A stretch of 64,000 nucleotides of DNA from UBA6107 sp034430175 (lineage in GTDB: Bacteria > Chloroflexota > Anaerolineae > Anaerolineales > Anaerolineaceae), in contig DAOUFI010000009.1 in assembly GCA_034430175.1 (NCBI GenBank), positions 62,001 to 126,000 of the forward strand. Direction: 5' to 3'. Both the position numbers and the translations under genes were made by a program. A model generated the notes under the pieces. That model saw nothing but the letters and a program-made list of their open reading frames with translations, searched no databases and had not been told where the DNA came from. The first letter of the stretch is position 1, and every line of letters starts with the position of its first letter. This document shows positions 18,274 through 26,745 of the stretch, piece by piece.

Positions 18274-19017
18274 ATGAACCCCGATATCAAAGCAATCTTT
18301 CTTGACGTTGGCAACACTCTGCGAATTGTCGTCGAAGACCCAGAATTCCAGGCGGAAAACCGCAGGAACTTGATGAAACTGGTGGAAGCAAAGGAATCTG
18401 AAGCGGAGTTCTACGAGAAACTCGAAGCAAAATGGAAGTTCTATCGATCAACTTCAAAACAGACCCTTCAGGAAGCCTCTGAAAAAGAACTTTGGACCAA
18501 ATGGCTGCTGCCCGATTATCCCGCTGAGAAGATTGAGCCGTTGGCTGGGAAACTTACCCGCCTGTGGCGTGATTGCGACGGTCACCGCGTGCCCAGACCG
18601 GAAGCGCGGGATGTGATTGTTGAACTCGACCGGCGCGGCTATATCCTTGGCATCATCGCCAATACCATCACCGAAACTGAGATTCCCGATTGGATGGAAG
18701 AAGATAATGTAACGCAGTATTTCAAGGCCGTGGTGCTTTCGTCAAAAGTCCGCGATCGCAAGCCCATGCCTGAGATCTACTGGGAAGCCGCGCGCCGTAT
18801 CAACATGCCGCCGGAGAATTGCGCCTATGTCGGAGACAACCCCGTACGCGACGTACTCGGAACACGAAAAGCTGGCTTTGCCATGATGATCTTGATGGCT
18901 GAGCCTGAGACGATTAAAAAAGAACCACAAAGCTGTGAGGAAAAAGCAGATTACACTATTACCTCGTTGACACAGCTTTTGGATATATTTCCTCCCCGCG
19001 CGAACGTGAAAGCTTAA
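18274..19017 (+). CDS. HAD-superfamily hydrolase, HAD 1 of the island
   Basis: The 247-aa protein begins with HAD motif I as FLDVGNTLR (nucleophile Asp11), motif II lies in IIANT, the Lys in RKP-like DRKPMPE and the acidic motif IV in YVGDNPVRDVLG. The second motif-I acid is Gly, as in several active sugar-phosphate phosphatases such as YihX. A shared family segment ELWTKWLLPDYP (about 69-80) also marks the other HADs of this island. It is the first gene of the plus-strand operon, with AAAGAGGA before the ATG. A small phosphorylated metabolite is the expected substrate; its identity is unknown. Confidence 0.85.
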   Translation: MNPDIKAIFLDVGNTLRIVVEDPEFQAENRRNLMKLVEAKESEAEFYEKLEAKWKFYRSTSKQTLQEASEKELWTKWLLPDYPAEKIEPLAGKLTRLWRDCDGHRVPRPEARDVIVELDRRGYILGIIANTITETEIPDWMEEDNVTQYFKAVVLSSKVRDRKPMPEIYWEAARRINMPPENCAYVGDNPVRDVLGTRKAGFAMMILMAEPETIKKEPQSCEEKADYTITSLTQLLDIFPPRANVKA

Positions 19018-19038
19018 TTCAGACAGAGGCGAGGAGAC

Positions 19039-19782
19039 ATGACAGCGAATATCACCGCCGTATTTCTGGATATTGGTAATACCCTGCGCATCCTTCTGGA
19101 AGATGAAACTCACCAAACCAAAGCCAAGAAAGAGATCGTCAAGCTGCTGGGTGCCGATGTTGATCCGATCGCGTTTTGCGATGAATTAAATGCTCGTTAC
19201 AAGATTTACCGTAAATGGGCTTTCAAGAACATGGTTGAAGCTCCTGAAGTGGAACTATGGACAAAATGGTTGGCTCCCGAATTTCCGCCTGAAAAGGTGG
19301 CTCCGATGGCATTGGATTTGACCTATCAATTCCGGCAATCCATGGGACGCCGCGTAGTTGCTGATGGCGGACGCGATGTGGTCATCGAGCTTTACAACCG
19401 TGGTTATGTGCTGGGGATTATCAGCAACGTCATCACCAGTCGGGAGATACCGGATTGGCTGAAGGAAGATGGACTGGAAAAGTATTTTAGTTCGGTCGCG
19501 CTTTCCTCCGTCCTGGGTATCCGCAAACCCGATCCGCGTATCTATCACTACGCCACCGATACCGCTGGGGTAAAACCTGAGAACAGCGTCTACGTGGGTG
19601 ATAACATCAATCGTGACGTAATTGGCACACGAGAAGCCGGATTCGGTATGGTCATCATCGTTCAGGATAAACGCGAAGCGGTGGAACCAGTGAGCGTGGA
19701 CGCACAACCTGACCTGGTGATCCAGGAACTGCGTGAACTTTTGGATATTTTCCCTCCATTGAAGAAAGACCCGTCGAAGTAA
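19039..19782 (+). CDS. HAD-superfamily hydrolase, HAD 2 (paralogue of HAD 1)
   Basis: It is also 247 aa, and collinear with HAD 1 throughout: FLDIGNTLR at motif I, the family segment ELWTKWLAPEFP, IISN at motif II, RKPDPRIY with the conserved Lys, and YVGDNINRDVIG. The two genes are 21 bases apart and clearly arose by tandem duplication, then diverged, which suggests different positions or intermediates on related phosphate esters. GAGGAG precedes the start. Confidence 0.85.
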   Translation: MTANITAVFLDIGNTLRILLEDETHQTKAKKEIVKLLGADVDPIAFCDELNARYKIYRKWAFKNMVEAPEVELWTKWLAPEFPPEKVAPMALDLTYQFRQSMGRRVVADGGRDVVIELYNRGYVLGIISNVITSREIPDWLKEDGLEKYFSSVALSSVLGIRKPDPRIYHYATDTAGVKPENSVYVGDNINRDVIGTREAGFGMVIIVQDKREAVEPVSVDAQPDLVIQELRELLDIFPPLKKDPSK

Positions 19783-19792
19783 GGAGCTTGAT

Positions 19793-21394
19793 ATGCAGAG
19801 TCGAACCCGATCTCGCGGTGGTAGTGAACTCGCCAGACTGGTAAAAACCCTTTACGCAGAGGGGCAGACCGACTATAGCCTCGAACCCATACTGCTCACA
19901 GATGCGGATGGTGAACCCATAGGCCGTGTTCAAGACGGGGATGGTGTGATCTTTTGCTGCCGGCGGGGAGAACGCGAGGTCCAGTTGACTGAGGCATTCA
20001 CCGAAACCGAATTCAATAAATTTCCCCGGCTGGAATTTAAAAACCTGAAGTTTGTCATTCTCACTCTTTACCACGAAAAATTCAAAGACCTGCCAGTCGC
20101 CTTCGCGCCATCAAAAATCAAAAACACATTAGGTGAAGTGGTCAGTGGGGCGGGGCTTCGTCAATTACGCACTTCTGAATCGGAGAAGTTCGCCCACGTT
20201 ACCTTTTTCTTCAATGGTGGAAACAATGTCCCCTTTTCGAAGGAAGATGATGTGCGAATCCCTTCCATTAAGGGAATTCCTTTTGACCAGGTGCCAGGTC
20301 TTAGCCTTGATAAGGTGGCTGATCAGGTAATCGATGGTATTGGTAAAAAGTACAATCTGATCGTTACCAACTTTGCCAATGGTGACGTCATTGGTCATAC
20401 CGCGAACAATGAAGCCAAGGTGAAATGCGCCAAAGTGGTGGATGAGAATCTGGGTAGGGTCGTGAAGGCAGCCAGGGACGCGGGATATGTGCTGCTAATC
20501 ACTGCCGACCACGGCAACCTGGAAGAAATGACGACCCCTGAAGGAACTCCGCATGTTTCACACACCTCCAACCCTGTGCAGTGCCTGCTCATCGACCCGG
20601 AAGATGATGAGTTGATTGAAATGCACGATGGAAGTTTGGCCGACGTGGCGCCGACTGTTCTGGCGGCGCTCGGTATCCCTAAGCCGTCTGAGATGACAGG
20701 AATTAACATTGCGCCCCATCATAACTGGCAACACAGCCGCAAGGTACTTCTTGTCATCCTGGATGGCTGGGGGATCGGCAGAGAAGATCAATCGAATCCT
20801 ATCTTCCTGGCCAATACGCCAGTTTGGGATGATTTGTTGGCGCATTCGTCAAAATGCCAGCTCCAGGCATCGGGTGAAGCGGTTGGTTTAGTGGCTGGCA
20901 AAACTGGCAATTCTGAAGCCGGGCATATGAATTTGGGCGCCGGCAGAGTTGTGTTGCAGGACGACGTGCGATTAGACCAGGCAATGAAAGATGGTTCATT
21001 CTTCACAAATGAGGTTTTCTGCGAAACGATCGAAGAGGTAAAGAAGAAGCAAACTTCTTTGCATCTGATCGCCCTGTTGACAGAGAAAAGTTCCCACGGA
21101 TCGATCGATTATCCGCTTGCCATTTTGAAGATGGCCAAACAGGCCGGGTTGGAAAAGGTATTTGTCCATGTGATCTTTGATGGACGTAGTACCGAACCGG
21201 GAAGTGCTCCAGCTTTGCTTGAAAAATTTGAGAAGCAAATGGATGAGATTGGGCTGGGAACAATCGTGTCCGGAGTGGGGCGGGGGATCGCGCTGGATCG
21301 CGATGGAAATTATGGCAAGACCCAACGTGCCTTCGATGCCTTTGTTTCGGGAGTTGGGCGAACTGCAGCTATCAAACCTTATGATAGGCCCTGA
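19793..21394 (+). CDS. circularly permuted 2,3-BPG-independent phosphoglycerate mutase (GpmI-like)
   Basis: This 533-aa protein contains a full GpmI sequence in swapped order. Residues about 15-302 match the usual C-terminal part of GpmI and 316-522 match the usual N-terminal part, joined by a short linker around 303-315. Ligands and catalytic residues are kept: Asp324 (LDGWG), Ser374 nucleophile (GNSEAGH), His435, Arg497, Arg503, Arg58, Arg61, Lys132, Asp198 and His202 (NGDVIGH), Asp239-His240 (TADHGN) and His257 (SHTSNP). The usual DGRD has become DGRS. AAGGAG just before ATG 19793 supports the permuted start. It may be a phosphoglycerate mutase or a related phosphotransferase. The fold call is firm; the substrate is not. 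Confidence 0.85.
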   Translation: MQSRTRSRGGSELARLVKTLYAEGQTDYSLEPILLTDADGEPIGRVQDGDGVIFCCRRGEREVQLTEAFTETEFNKFPRLEFKNLKFVILTLYHEKFKDLPVAFAPSKIKNTLGEVVSGAGLRQLRTSESEKFAHVTFFFNGGNNVPFSKEDDVRIPSIKGIPFDQVPGLSLDKVADQVIDGIGKKYNLIVTNFANGDVIGHTANNEAKVKCAKVVDENLGRVVKAARDAGYVLLITADHGNLEEMTTPEGTPHVSHTSNPVQCLLIDPEDDELIEMHDGSLADVAPTVLAALGIPKPSEMTGINIAPHHNWQHSRKVLLVILDGWGIGREDQSNPIFLANTPVWDDLLAHSSKCQLQASGEAVGLVAGKTGNSEAGHMNLGAGRVVLQDDVRLDQAMKDGSFFTNEVFCETIEEVKKKQTSLHLIALLTEKSSHGSIDYPLAILKMAKQAGLEKVFVHVIFDGRSTEPGSAPALLEKFEKQMDEIGLGTIVSGVGRGIALDRDGNYGKTQRAFDAFVSGVGRTAAIKPYDRP

Positions 21395-21406
21395 ACCTCA
21401 GAACCT

Positions 21407-21433
21407 CCCACTGGGAACAGTAAAACCGGTGGG
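21407..21433 (+). terminator. intercistronic hairpin
   Basis: CCCACTGG (21407-21414) pairs with CCGGTGGG (21426-21433) with one G-U pair, between the permuted mutase and the next HAD gene. No U-run follows, so it is probably a stability or processing element rather than a terminator. Confidence 0.45.
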
Positions 21434-21449
21434 TTAACGAAAGGTAAAT

Positions 21450-22142
21450 ATGATCAAAGGTATTTTCTTTGACGCAGCTGGAGTGCTCTATCGCAGGTCA
21501 TCTCCCACAGCCGATTTTGCGCTAGCATTATTAAAGCAGAGCGAATTCTCCACACAGATGGCTGATGAGAATCGTGATCATCTGGAACGCATGCGAGTGG
21601 ACGCAAGCATGGGGCAAACCAGCCATGAGAATTACTGGCACCAATTTCTGATGTTTCATGGGGTCACTGATCACAACCAGCGTTCTGAGATGATCAAAAA
21701 GATCGTTGATTTTTCCAACAGCGTGCTTCCGGTTGATGGCTGTCGAGAGGCTTTGATGGAATTGAAGCGGCGTGGATTTATTCTTGGAATCATCAGTGAT
21801 ACGATATATCCATTGGAATGGAAGATGAAACGGTTGAGCATGGCTGGAGTGGCTGATCTGATCGAAATTGTGGCTTGTTCCACCGACCTGGGAATGCATA
21901 AACCGCACCCGGCGTTTTACCGTTACGCTGTAAACCAGGCTAACCTGGCTCCGTGTCAAACGGCTTTTGTAGGGCACGACACGCGTGAGTTGCGTGGAGC
22001 TCGTCGAGCGGGGATGATGACTGTGGCTGTGTTTTATGAAGAAGGCGCGAAAGCTGATCATTACTGCGACACTATGAGTGATCTCACCCTTATTCCAGAA
22101 TTTCAAGAAGCTGCTGTGGTAGAAGAGAGACGGTCCAGGTGA
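21450..22142 (+). CDS. HAD-superfamily hydrolase, HAD 3
   Basis: The 230-aa protein has motif I FFDAAGVLYRR (Asp8; the second acid is Ala), motif II IISDT, and KPHPAFYRYA plus FVGHDTRELRG for motifs III and IV. It differs from HAD 1 and 2 by lacking the ELWTKW segment and most resembles the second half of the double-HAD protein at 32163 (shared GVLYRR/DILYYRP and FVGH signatures). It sits between the two mutase-family genes in the same operon. Confidence 0.8.
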   Translation: MIKGIFFDAAGVLYRRSSPTADFALALLKQSEFSTQMADENRDHLERMRVDASMGQTSHENYWHQFLMFHGVTDHNQRSEMIKKIVDFSNSVLPVDGCREALMELKRRGFILGIISDTIYPLEWKMKRLSMAGVADLIEIVACSTDLGMHKPHPAFYRYAVNQANLAPCQTAFVGHDTRELRGARRAGMMTVAVFYEEGAKADHYCDTMSDLTLIPEFQEAAVVEERRSR

Positions 22143-22183
22143 AACTCTATACTTATTCAAAAAAAAGTGAGGATACTGACAAG

Positions 22184-23389
22184 ATGAACCATAATTTCCT
22201 CAAGAGTTTGATTGAACCAGCCGATACTAAGATCTTTATGCTCATCATGGATGGGCTGGGTGGCCTGCCCAAGGAATCTGGTGGAAAAACTGAACTTGAA
22301 ACCGCGGCAACACCTCATTTGGATGCCCTGGCTGAACAATCAGCTCTCGGATTGAGTTCCCCCGCGGGCGCTGGAATCGCTGTAGGCAGTGGTCCTGGTC
22401 ACCTGGCTCTTTTTGGTTTTGACCCCTTTGAATACGAGATTGGCCGTGGCGCTTTGGAAGCGCTCGGAGTGGATTTTGACCTCGAACCTAACGACGTGGC
22501 AGCGCGTGGTAATTTTTGCACGGTGGACGCGAACGGTATCCTCACCGATCGTCGTGCCGGGCGTCTGCCAACCGAAGACTCAGCGAAATTATGCGAATTG
22601 CTTTCTACCATCCAAATTGAAGGCGTTCGATTTTTCGTCATGCCGGTTAAGGAACACCGTTTTGCCTTAGTCATTCGGGGAACTGACCTTGGAGATTACT
22701 TAAGTGATACCGACCCTCAAAAAGTAGGCGTCGCGCCGGACAGGGTCAAAGCATTGGATGAGAAATCAAAAGAAACCGCCAAATTAGTCAATGAATTCAT
22801 CGATAAAGCACGATTATTACTCGCTGATAAATCTCCGGCAAACATGATCATGCTGCGGGGTTTCGCCAGCTTGCCCCGGATGCCCCAATTTGCTGATATT
22901 TATGGTCTCAAGGCAGCCGCGATCGCGGTTAATGGTATGTATCGGGGGGTGTCACGCCTGGTTGGCATGGAAGTGTTGCCGGTGGACGGCATTACGATCG
23001 CTGATGAATTTACCACGCTTGAGAAATATTGGCAGGATTACGACTTCTTCTACCTGCATATCAAGAAGACGGACACCTACGGTGAAAGCGGTGACTTTGA
23101 CGCGAAAGTGAAGGTCATTGAAGAAGTTGATTCGTTCATTCCCCGTGTGATGGCTTTGAATCCTGATGTCGTGATCGTCGGCGGCGATCATTCCTCACCG
23201 GCAGTGCTTAAATCGCACTCGTGGCATCCAGTACCCACGCTGCTTTATTCGAAATACGTGCGTGCGGACGGCGTTCGAGAATTTGGTGAACGAGCCTGCG
23301 GTCGCGGAAGTCTTGGTGTCTTCTCTGCGCAAGAGATTATGCCGCTTGCGTTGGCTAACGCCGGACGTTTGGCGAAATACAACGCGTAG
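22184..23389 (+). CDS. apgM: archaeal-type cofactor-independent phosphoglycerate mutase (ApgM family)
   Basis: The 401-aa alkaline-phosphatase-superfamily protein shows the ApgM marks: FMLIMDGLGG (metal Asp), the phosphorylated Ser in GSGPGHLALFGFDP, GGDHSSP with the Asp-His pair and KSHSWHPVP. In KKTDTYGESGDF the usual His four residues after the Asp is Glu, which may alter the metal site or simply mark this branch. The ATG at 22184 is used rather than the GTG at 22139, because it has GTGAGGA upstream and avoids overlap. ApgM normally converts 3- to 2-phosphoglycerate; a second mutase here suggests a specialised role. Confidence 0.87.
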   Translation: MNHNFLKSLIEPADTKIFMLIMDGLGGLPKESGGKTELETAATPHLDALAEQSALGLSSPAGAGIAVGSGPGHLALFGFDPFEYEIGRGALEALGVDFDLEPNDVAARGNFCTVDANGILTDRRAGRLPTEDSAKLCELLSTIQIEGVRFFVMPVKEHRFALVIRGTDLGDYLSDTDPQKVGVAPDRVKALDEKSKETAKLVNEFIDKARLLLADKSPANMIMLRGFASLPRMPQFADIYGLKAAAIAVNGMYRGVSRLVGMEVLPVDGITIADEFTTLEKYWQDYDFFYLHIKKTDTYGESGDFDAKVKVIEEVDSFIPRVMALNPDVVIVGGDHSSPAVLKSHSWHPVPTLLYSKYVRADGVREFGERACGRGSLGVFSAQEIMPLALANAGRLAKYNA

Positions 23390-23430
23390 TGTCATTTGAA
23401 ACCAACTTCATCACTTAAAGAGAAACCGTT

Positions 23431-24627
23431 ATGACAGATACCGCCTTCATTTCTGATGATACAAAATTTGTGAAGCTTCTATACCAAAAATTGGAGCGTT
23501 TATGCCCTGCGCTCGGGGAGCTTGAGCCCTATGAGTTCGGGTATTGCATGGAGAATTGGAATCCTCCACAGGGGTGGAATTCTGTTCAGCTGGAGAACAA
23601 GGCTGAAATCGAAAAGAAGATCAACGATTTTGCATTCTATAAAAGCATTCAGATTAACAACAAGGTTAACGGTAATATCGTGCTTGATGAAAAGATCGCA
23701 CATCTGACGCGGATGCTCTTTGCTGGTCTCGTCAGCAGCGACTACGAGCTGGATTGGGTGGACAAGCATTTTTACTTTGATCCGCGTGGATTCTTTTTCC
23801 TGACCAGAACTACCTATTTTACACAAAGGGTGATCGATCGCTTTGGAGGGAATCCTTACGCCTCTTTCGAGAAAAAGCAGCGTGAATTCGAAAAGCTAAA
23901 TGGGGTGGGGTATAAGGCATTCATGGCTGCTAATCGTGAAGTGGATGAGTGTTTTATTCAGTGCGTGCAGAAATTGATCAAGATCAAGAAAACACCCATA
24001 TTGCTTGGAATTGCTGGTCAAACCGCGGCTGGAAAAACTGAGATCGTTGAACGCTTGACCAAAGCTTTTAAGGAAGCCGGTCAAAAAGTGACATCGATCG
24101 AAATGGACAATTTCCTCACTGACCGAGATTACCGTGAAGCTCACGGCATCGACTCAGAAGGCAAACAAGCATTACACTTTGATTTATTGACTCGTGCGTT
24201 GGCGGATATCACCGCGGGCAAGAAAATCAGGATTCCTCGTTACGATTTCGTCAGCGCTACCTCGAGCCACGATATTGATGGAAAGCTAAAACCCGGTAGC
24301 GAAATGGTCGAAGTAGAACCTGCCGATATCATTTTCATGGAAGGCAATTTCCCATTTCTCCTGGACGAGATTAAGGACCTTATTGGCATCAAGGTGGTCT
24401 ACCTTACCGATGATCCAGTACGTCTCAAACGCAAGTGGAAGCGCGATATGGATTACCGAAAGAAATATTCATTGAATTATTTCCGAAATCGATACTTCAA
24501 AGATCAATTCATCATGGCGCAGATCGCGTACATCCCGCAACTGGAAACTTGTGACCTGGCGGTGGATACTACCGAGGCAGCTTTCTGGGCAACTCCAGAT
24601 ACTTCAGCGATGCTGCGAAGGGCGTGA
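23431..24627 (+). CDS. P-loop kinase with an unknown N-terminal domain (kinase 1)
   Basis: The 398-aa protein has a C-terminal uridine-kinase/phosphoribulokinase-like domain: Walker A GIAGQTAAGKT (193-203), EMDNFLTDRDY, RIPRYDF and FMEGNFPFL, then LTDDPVRLKRKWKRDMDYR as a likely lid with basic residues. The first 185 residues form a domain that I cannot assign, including an aromatic-rich segment DKHFYFDPRGFFFL. It would phosphorylate a small sugar- or polyol-like molecule. The adjacent downstream gene is a full-length paralogue. Confidence 0.75.
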   Translation: MTDTAFISDDTKFVKLLYQKLERLCPALGELEPYEFGYCMENWNPPQGWNSVQLENKAEIEKKINDFAFYKSIQINNKVNGNIVLDEKIAHLTRMLFAGLVSSDYELDWVDKHFYFDPRGFFFLTRTTYFTQRVIDRFGGNPYASFEKKQREFEKLNGVGYKAFMAANREVDECFIQCVQKLIKIKKTPILLGIAGQTAAGKTEIVERLTKAFKEAGQKVTSIEMDNFLTDRDYREAHGIDSEGKQALHFDLLTRALADITAGKKIRIPRYDFVSATSSHDIDGKLKPGSEMVEVEPADIIFMEGNFPFLLDEIKDLIGIKVVYLTDDPVRLKRKWKRDMDYRKKYSLNYFRNRYFKDQFIMAQIAYIPQLETCDLAVDTTEAAFWATPDTSAMLRRA

Positions 24628-24631
24628 ATTC

Positions 24632-25786
24632 ATGGATAATTTCGACTCACGTTTATTTGATTTCATGAAACCATTGAACCAGGGATTAGAAGACCTCGAA
24701 TTGTACGAATTCAGTTACGCGTTAAAAAATCTCCAGCCCGCAGAAGGTTGGGATTCCGTCCAACTTGATGCCCCGACACAAATTGAAGAGCAACTCTCCA
24801 GCCGAGAATTTTACGAAAGGATCCAGACAAAAAAGAAGGTCAATGATAGAGTGACTCTGGATCACACAATCCTTCGTTTGAATCGTATGTTGTTTACCGG
24901 TTTGGTGTCGGGAAGGTATTCCGTTGACTGGGTGGATGAGCATTTTTATTTTGATATACGTGCTTTTCTCTTTTTTCACCGAACGAGGTACTTCACCCCT
25001 GAAGTGATTTCTCATTTCGGCGGCGCGGCTTACCAGCAATTTAAAGCAGATCAACAGAAATTGGAAAGAAAGCAGGAGATCGGTTTCCGTGACTTTCGCA
25101 ATGCTAATATTGCGGTTGACGAGGCGTTTATCCAGACCGTTGTCAAATTAGTAGAAGCACGCGGTACGCCGGTATTGCTCACCCTGGCAGGTCCAACCGC
25201 TGCAGGAAAGACCGAGATCATGGCCAGACTATTCAATACATTTGCTGCCCTGGGAAAGAAGATCACGACTCTCGAAATGGATAATTTCCTGATCGACCGT
25301 GACCTCCGCGGCGAACAGCCGATTGGAAAAGCGACATCCCATTTTGATCTATTCAAAGAAAGCCTGCAGGAGTTGCGGCAGGGCAACAAGGTGTTCATCC
25401 CAAGATATGATTTTATCAACGCCACATCTTCCCATGATCTCAACCATCAATTGAAGGATGGTTGTACTCCGATTGAAGTGGAACCAGCAGACGTAATTTT
25501 CATCGAAGGAAATTTTCCATTCCAAATACCCGAGATCGCGAACCTGATTGGTATTAAAGTGGTTTACCTTACAGATGATCCGATACGGTTGAAACGAAAA
25601 TGGTTCCGCGATATCGATCTGCGTAAGAAATACGACCCAATGTTTTTTGTGAACCGCTATTTCAAGACCCAGTTCCTGCGTGCTGATGATTGTTACGCGC
25701 TTCAGATGGCTTGTTGCGATATTTTGGTGGATACAACCGGAGCTGCATTGTGGGTCACTCCTCAAATTGCCGGTGAGCTCAAATGA
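24632..25786 (+). CDS. P-loop kinase with an unknown N-terminal domain (kinase 2, paralogue)
   Basis: The 384-aa protein is collinear with kinase 1 over its whole length: the same N-terminal domain (DEHFYFDIRAFLFF), Walker A LAGPTAAGKT, LEMDNFLIDRDL, FIPRYDF, FIEGNFPFQ and LTDDPIRLKRKWFRDIDLR. The start at 24632, 4 bases after the kinase 1 stop, matches the N-terminus of the paralogue, while the longer frame runs into kinase 1. Conservation of catalytic motifs in both copies suggests two active enzymes with different substrates, or a heteromer. Confidence 0.75.
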   Translation: MDNFDSRLFDFMKPLNQGLEDLELYEFSYALKNLQPAEGWDSVQLDAPTQIEEQLSSREFYERIQTKKKVNDRVTLDHTILRLNRMLFTGLVSGRYSVDWVDEHFYFDIRAFLFFHRTRYFTPEVISHFGGAAYQQFKADQQKLERKQEIGFRDFRNANIAVDEAFIQTVVKLVEARGTPVLLTLAGPTAAGKTEIMARLFNTFAALGKKITTLEMDNFLIDRDLRGEQPIGKATSHFDLFKESLQELRQGNKVFIPRYDFINATSSHDLNHQLKDGCTPIEVEPADVIFIEGNFPFQIPEIANLIGIKVVYLTDDPIRLKRKWFRDIDLRKKYDPMFFVNRYFKTQFLRADDCYALQMACCDILVDTTGAALWVTPQIAGELK

Positions 25787-26568
25787 TTGCTGTGGACTCA
25801 ACTGATCAGTTTCAACGATCGAAGATGATCAAAGCGATTCTTTTCGACGTAAATGGGACCTTACGCGTGCGTGAGGCGCATGAAACGACTCAGAAATCCG
25901 CCCGCCAGAGGATTCTCGAGATTCTGGGAAAGAAAACGGTAGAAGATGCTTTTTGGGATCAATTGGAGGAGAATTACAAGTTGTATGGAGCCTGGGCAGG
26001 GCAGCACTTGGTCCAACTCTCTGAAGCGGAAATCTGGACAAATTGGATGTTGCCTGATGAACCTAAAGAAAAGGTGGCTCCTGAAGCTGCCAATTTAATG
26101 CTGGCCTGGTCAGAACGCAAGGGCAGGGTGGTTCCCAAACCTGAGACGGAACCGGTTTTAAGAGAACTTATGGCGCGAGGTTACACATTAGGTTTAATCA
26201 GCAACACAATGTCCACTTTGGATATTCCCGGTTTTATTGAGCGTAATGGATGGCAGAAGTATTTCCGTGTTGTTTTGCTGTCTGCATTCGAGAAAAGCCG
26301 TAAACCCTCTCCGGATCTTTATCTTAAAGCAGCCAGCCTGCTTGTAGTCGACCCTGATGAATGCGTGTACGTTGGCAATCGCTATTCAAAGGATATCATA
26401 GGCTGCAAAAAAGCCGGTTTCACGTTGGGAATTATGCTTATTGACTCTGGAAAATCGCCTAGCGAGATTTTAGACGAGAATGGAAGACCGGATCTAGTAA
26501 TAGATTCCCTTTACCAATTATTAGATCATTTTCCTGTAATGTTAAAGGATTATCCTCATATCAATTAA
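25783..26568 (+). CDS. HAD-superfamily hydrolase, HAD 4
   Basis: This is a close relative of HAD 1 and 2: LFDVNGTLRVRE at motif I (second acid Asn), the family segment EIWTNWMLPDEP, LISNT, RKPSPDLY and YVGNRYSKDIIG. The ATG at 25783 overlaps the kinase 2 stop and follows GGTGAG. An internal ATG at 25825 would give exactly 247 aa, the same length as HAD 1 and 2, and is a serious alternative. It is the last gene before the RpiR promoter. Confidence 0.8.
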   Translation: MIAVDSTDQFQRSKMIKAILFDVNGTLRVREAHETTQKSARQRILEILGKKTVEDAFWDQLEENYKLYGAWAGQHLVQLSEAEIWTNWMLPDEPKEKVAPEAANLMLAWSERKGRVVPKPETEPVLRELMARGYTLGLISNTMSTLDIPGFIERNGWQKYFRVVLLSAFEKSRKPSPDLYLKAASLLVVDPDECVYVGNRYSKDIIGCKKAGFTLGIMLIDSGKSPSEILDENGRPDLVIDSLYQLLDHFPVMLKDYPHIN

Positions 26569-26637
26569 TGCTTTTATGATTGAAAAGTGCTTTGTTAGTA
26601 AAATTGGAGATTTTTGTCATAATTTATAAAAAGCTGC

Positions 26638-26691
26638 TTGCAAATATTTAGTATTTGAAGTATTATATTTCAAATGCAAGAAAGATTGCAA
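26638..26691 (+). promoter_or_regulatory. promoter and TGCAA operator of the rpiR gene
   Basis: TTGCAA (26638-26643), 17 bases, TATTAT (26661-26666), then the inverted repeat TGCAA-GAAAGA-TTGCA (26675-26690) over the expected +1. A 13-base stretch ATTGCAAAAAAAT (26685-26697) is identical to 18207-18219 behind the other promoter. Shared promoter structure implies co-regulation, probably with RpiR autoregulation. Confidence 0.65.
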
Positions 26692-26745
26692 AAAAATAAA
26701 AAATGAATCTCAGACGGCCAAATATCTTTTCGTAGAGGCAATCCG

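Noticed and set aside
19793..21394. Reading the permuted mutase as two separate partial gpmI genes
   Set aside because: There is no stop, start or ribosome site at the join (around residues 303-315); the frame is continuous and all catalytic residues occur once. An assembly error cannot be excluded without reads.
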